Assembly (NCBI RefSeq): GCF_039566955.1
Contig: NZ_CP154796.1
Span: 4,836,001-4,900,000 of the forward strand
Reading direction: 5' to 3'
From: Micromonospora sp. DSM 45708
Lineage (GTDB): Bacteria; Actinomycetota; Actinomycetes; Mycobacteriales; Micromonosporaceae
Length of the DNA stretch: 64,000 nt
In this document: positions 62,233 through 64,000 of the stretch, one piece after another
Position numbering within the stretch: the first letter of the stretch is position 1
Layout: every line of letters begins with the position of its first letter
Notes under the pieces: model-generated
Told to the model about the DNA's origin: nothing
The model's database searches: none
Seen by the model: only the letters and a program-made list of their open reading frames with translations
Position numbers and translations under genes: made by a program

Positions 62233-64000
62233 ATGGTGCTGTTCCGCAGACTCCGGCCCGGCCGGCCGGACCGGGCCGCCACGGTCGCCGAGGAGACCGC
62301 GCCCACCGTCCCGACCGCCCGCGCCGCCGACGAGAAGCCCGCCGACCCGGCCACGCCGACCGGAGCCGCCTACGCCAGCCTGGACCCGGGCGGTGTGCCG
62401 CGCCTGTTCGGCCCGGTGCCGAACACCGCCGGCAGCCCGCTGCCCACACTCGACCCGGCCGGCCGGCCGGTGCCCGGAACCGGCCTGCGCAAGTTCGTCG
62501 ACCCGCTGCCGCTGCCCGGCCGGCCGCCCACCGCCGGGCTCGGCGCCCGGCTGCCGGTCGCGGTGCCGGACACCATCACCTGGCCGGGCTGCGACTACTA
62601 CGAGATCGGCCTCCAGGAGTACGCGCAGCGCCTGCACCGGGACCTGCCGGCCACCCGGCTGCGCGGCTACCGCCAGCTCAACCTGGGCACCGACGCGGCC
62701 GGCCACAACACGGTGAGCCCGCCCGACCGGCCCTGGCACCTCGGGCCGATGATCATGGCCCGGCGCGGCCGGCCGGTCCGGATCAAGTTCATCAACCAGC
62801 TCCCCACCGGCCGCGCCGGCGAGCTGTTCCTGCCGGTCGACGAGACGGTCGACGGGGCCGGGACCGGGCCGCTGGACGGACCCGCGCCGTACCCGCAGAA
62901 CCGGGCCGTGCCGCACCTGGCCGGGGCGCGGACCGCCTGGATCAGCGCCGGCAACCCGTGGCAGTGGGTGACCCCGGCCGGCGAGATCACCCCGTATCCG
63001 GTCGGGGTGGGGGTGACGCCGGTGCCGGACATGCCGGCGCCCGGCGCGGGCGCCACCACGCTCTACTTCCCGAACGACCAGAGCGGCCGGCTGATGTGGC
63101 TGCACGACAACACGCTCGGCCTGTCCCGGCTCACCGTCTACTCCGGGCAGATCGCGCTCTACCTGCTCACCGACCCGGCCGAGGAACGCCTCGTCGACGA
63201 CGGCGTGCTGCCCGCCGACCAGCTCCCGCTGGTGATCGAGGACAAGACGTTCGTGCCCGACGACGCCCAGCTCGCCGCGCAGGACCCGACCTGGGACCGG
63301 GACCGCTGGGGCGCCAAGGGCAGCCTCTGGCACCCGCACGTCTACCAGCCCCGGCAGAACCCGTACCGGATCAGCGGCACCAACCCGACCGGCCGCTGGG
63401 ACTACGGGCCGTGGACCCACGACCCGGACGGCGGGGCGAGTCCCTGGGTCGCCCCGGTGCCGAACCCGCACCACGACCCGGTCGCCGACCCCGACGAGCC
63501 ACCGCTGGTCCCGGGCGTGCCGCACCCCTCGGCGGTCCCCGAGGCGTACGGGGACACGCCGCTGGTAAACGGCGTCGCGTACCCGTACCTGGAGGTCGAG
63601 CCGCGGGCGTACCGGTTCCGGATCCTGAACGCCTGCGCGGACCGGGCGCTCAACCTCCAGCTCTACCGGGCCGCCTCGGACGGGCCGATGTGGACGCCGG
63701 ACGGCGACGCGGCCGACCCGCGCGCCGGCGAGGTGCCGATGGTCGAGGCGGTACGCGTGCCGGGGCGGCCGGCGTACTGGCCGGTGGACGGGCGCGACGG
63801 CGGCGTGCCCGACCCGGCCGCGGCCGGGCCGGAGCTGATCCAGATCGGCAACGAGGGCGGCCTGCTCCCGGCGCCGGTGGTGCTGGCGAACCGGCCGGTC
63901 GGCTACCGCTACGACCGGCAGGACCCGACCGTGCTCAACGTGGACGGCCACACGCTGCTGCTCGCGCCCGGCGAACGCGCCGACGTGGTGGTGGACTTCT
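62233..64000 (+). CDS. Multicopper oxidase-like protein with altered copper ligands, 3' part missing
   Basis: Opens at ATG 62233 (GGGAGAG upstream) and runs off the right edge after 589 codons. The cupredoxin framework resembles bilirubin oxidase/CotA-type enzymes: PRLFGPVP, RIKFINQLPTGRAG, HLAGARTAWISAGNPWQWVTPAGE, LMWLHDNTLGLSRLTVYSG, LLLAPGERADVVVDF. The first HLHG motif is HLAG (228-231) and the second HDHT is HDNT (291-294), so two of the T3-copper His expected are Ala230 and Asn293. The C-terminal ligands lie outside. It may be a non-enzymatic cupredoxin or have changed metal use. No signal peptide is clear. Confidence 0.8.
   Translation, partial: MVLFRRLRPGRPDRAATVAEETAPTVPTARAADEKPADPATPTGAAYASLDPGGVPRLFGPVPNTAGSPLPTLDPAGRPVPGTGLRKFVDPLPLPGRPPTAGLGARLPVAVPDTITWPGCDYYEIGLQEYAQRLHRDLPATRLRGYRQLNLGTDAAGHNTVSPPDRPWHLGPMIMARRGRPVRIKFINQLPTGRAGELFLPVDETVDGAGTGPLDGPAPYPQNRAVPHLAGARTAWISAGNPWQWVTPAGEITPYPVGVGVTPVPDMPAPGAGATTLYFPNDQSGRLMWLHDNTLGLSRLTVYSGQIALYLLTDPAEERLVDDGVLPADQLPLVIEDKTFVPDDAQLAAQDPTWDRDRWGAKGSLWHPHVYQPRQNPYRISGTNPTGRWDYGPWTHDPDGGASPWVAPVPNPHHDPVADPDEPPLVPGVPHPSAVPEAYGDTPLVNGVAYPYLEVEPRAYRFRILNACADRALNLQLYRAASDGPMWTPDGDAADPRAGEVPMVEAVRVPGRPAYWPVDGRDGGVPDPAAAGPELIQIGNEGGLLPAPVVLANRPVGYRYDRQDPTVLNVDGHTLLLAPGERADVVVDF

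Noticed and set aside
62026..63951. Leftward ORF of 641 codons at the right edge
   Set aside because: The opposite strand encodes a clear cupredoxin protein; the leftward frame has Val/Arg/Gly/Pro shadow composition.

Overview
The window is a continuous piece of a high-GC (about 73%) actinobacterial chromosome. Gene content, gene order and the density of GTG/TTG starts fit the Micromonosporaceae, most likely Micromonospora or a close relative (inference from family-level resemblance; no search was run). Most of it is conserved core chromosome. I see no rRNA, tRNA, insertion sequence, prophage, CRISPR array or specialised-metabolite cluster.

Layout. 1-7.4 kb: a rhodanese-type sulfurtransferase cut by the left edge, an IdeR/DtxR iron regulator, two secreted lipoproteins, a DUF5522 protein, an asparaginase-methyltransferase pair, a membrane alpha/beta hydrolase and a DUF2332 protein. 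7.4-35.9 kb is the classical actinobacterial block nrdJ-nrdR / lexA / (membrane-anchored Gly-rich protein) / hflX / malic enzyme / dapF-miaA-LigB-like / DUF349 / (GH5 cellulase) / miaB / (hypothetical, selD) / gluABCD / rny / (BKACE) / recX-recA / DUF3046. It joins deoxynucleotide supply (B12-dependent reductase and NrdR), SOS control (LexA boxes before lexA and recA), tRNA A37 modification (MiaA, MiaB), mRNA turnover (RNase Y) and glutamate-type uptake. Genes in parentheses look like insertions into the conserved order.

35.9-47.1 kb is more accessory: an MFS exporter coupled to an acyl-CoA dehydrogenase, a pterin dehydratase-glyoxalase fusion, a UdgX-type uracil-DNA glycosylase, a MocR regulator divergent from a flavin split-barrel/GNAT fusion with a LysE exporter, a Spo0M homologue, and a pair of CNNM/CBS membrane proteins. 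47.2-53.4 kb is a complete Mrp-type Na+/H+ antiporter operon, mnhA(AB)-C-D-E-F-G, read leftward. 53.6-62.1 kb holds a small unknown gene, the giant helicase Lhr, a SAM hydroxide adenosyltransferase, a secreted SH3-like protein and the DNA glycosylase Nei2. The right edge cuts a multicopper-oxidase-like gene in which two expected copper ligands are replaced.

The most unusual material is between genes: a family of long inverted repeats with constant CACGGAAA/TTTCCGTG ends and variable inner arms; two copies of an AT-rich GCGATATACC...GGTATATCGC palindrome, each between convergent genes; a 58-bp minisatellite after the malic enzyme gene; a 23-bp repeat that runs into the end of dapF; and a repeat between mnh genes that supplies stop codons and ribosome-binding sequence.
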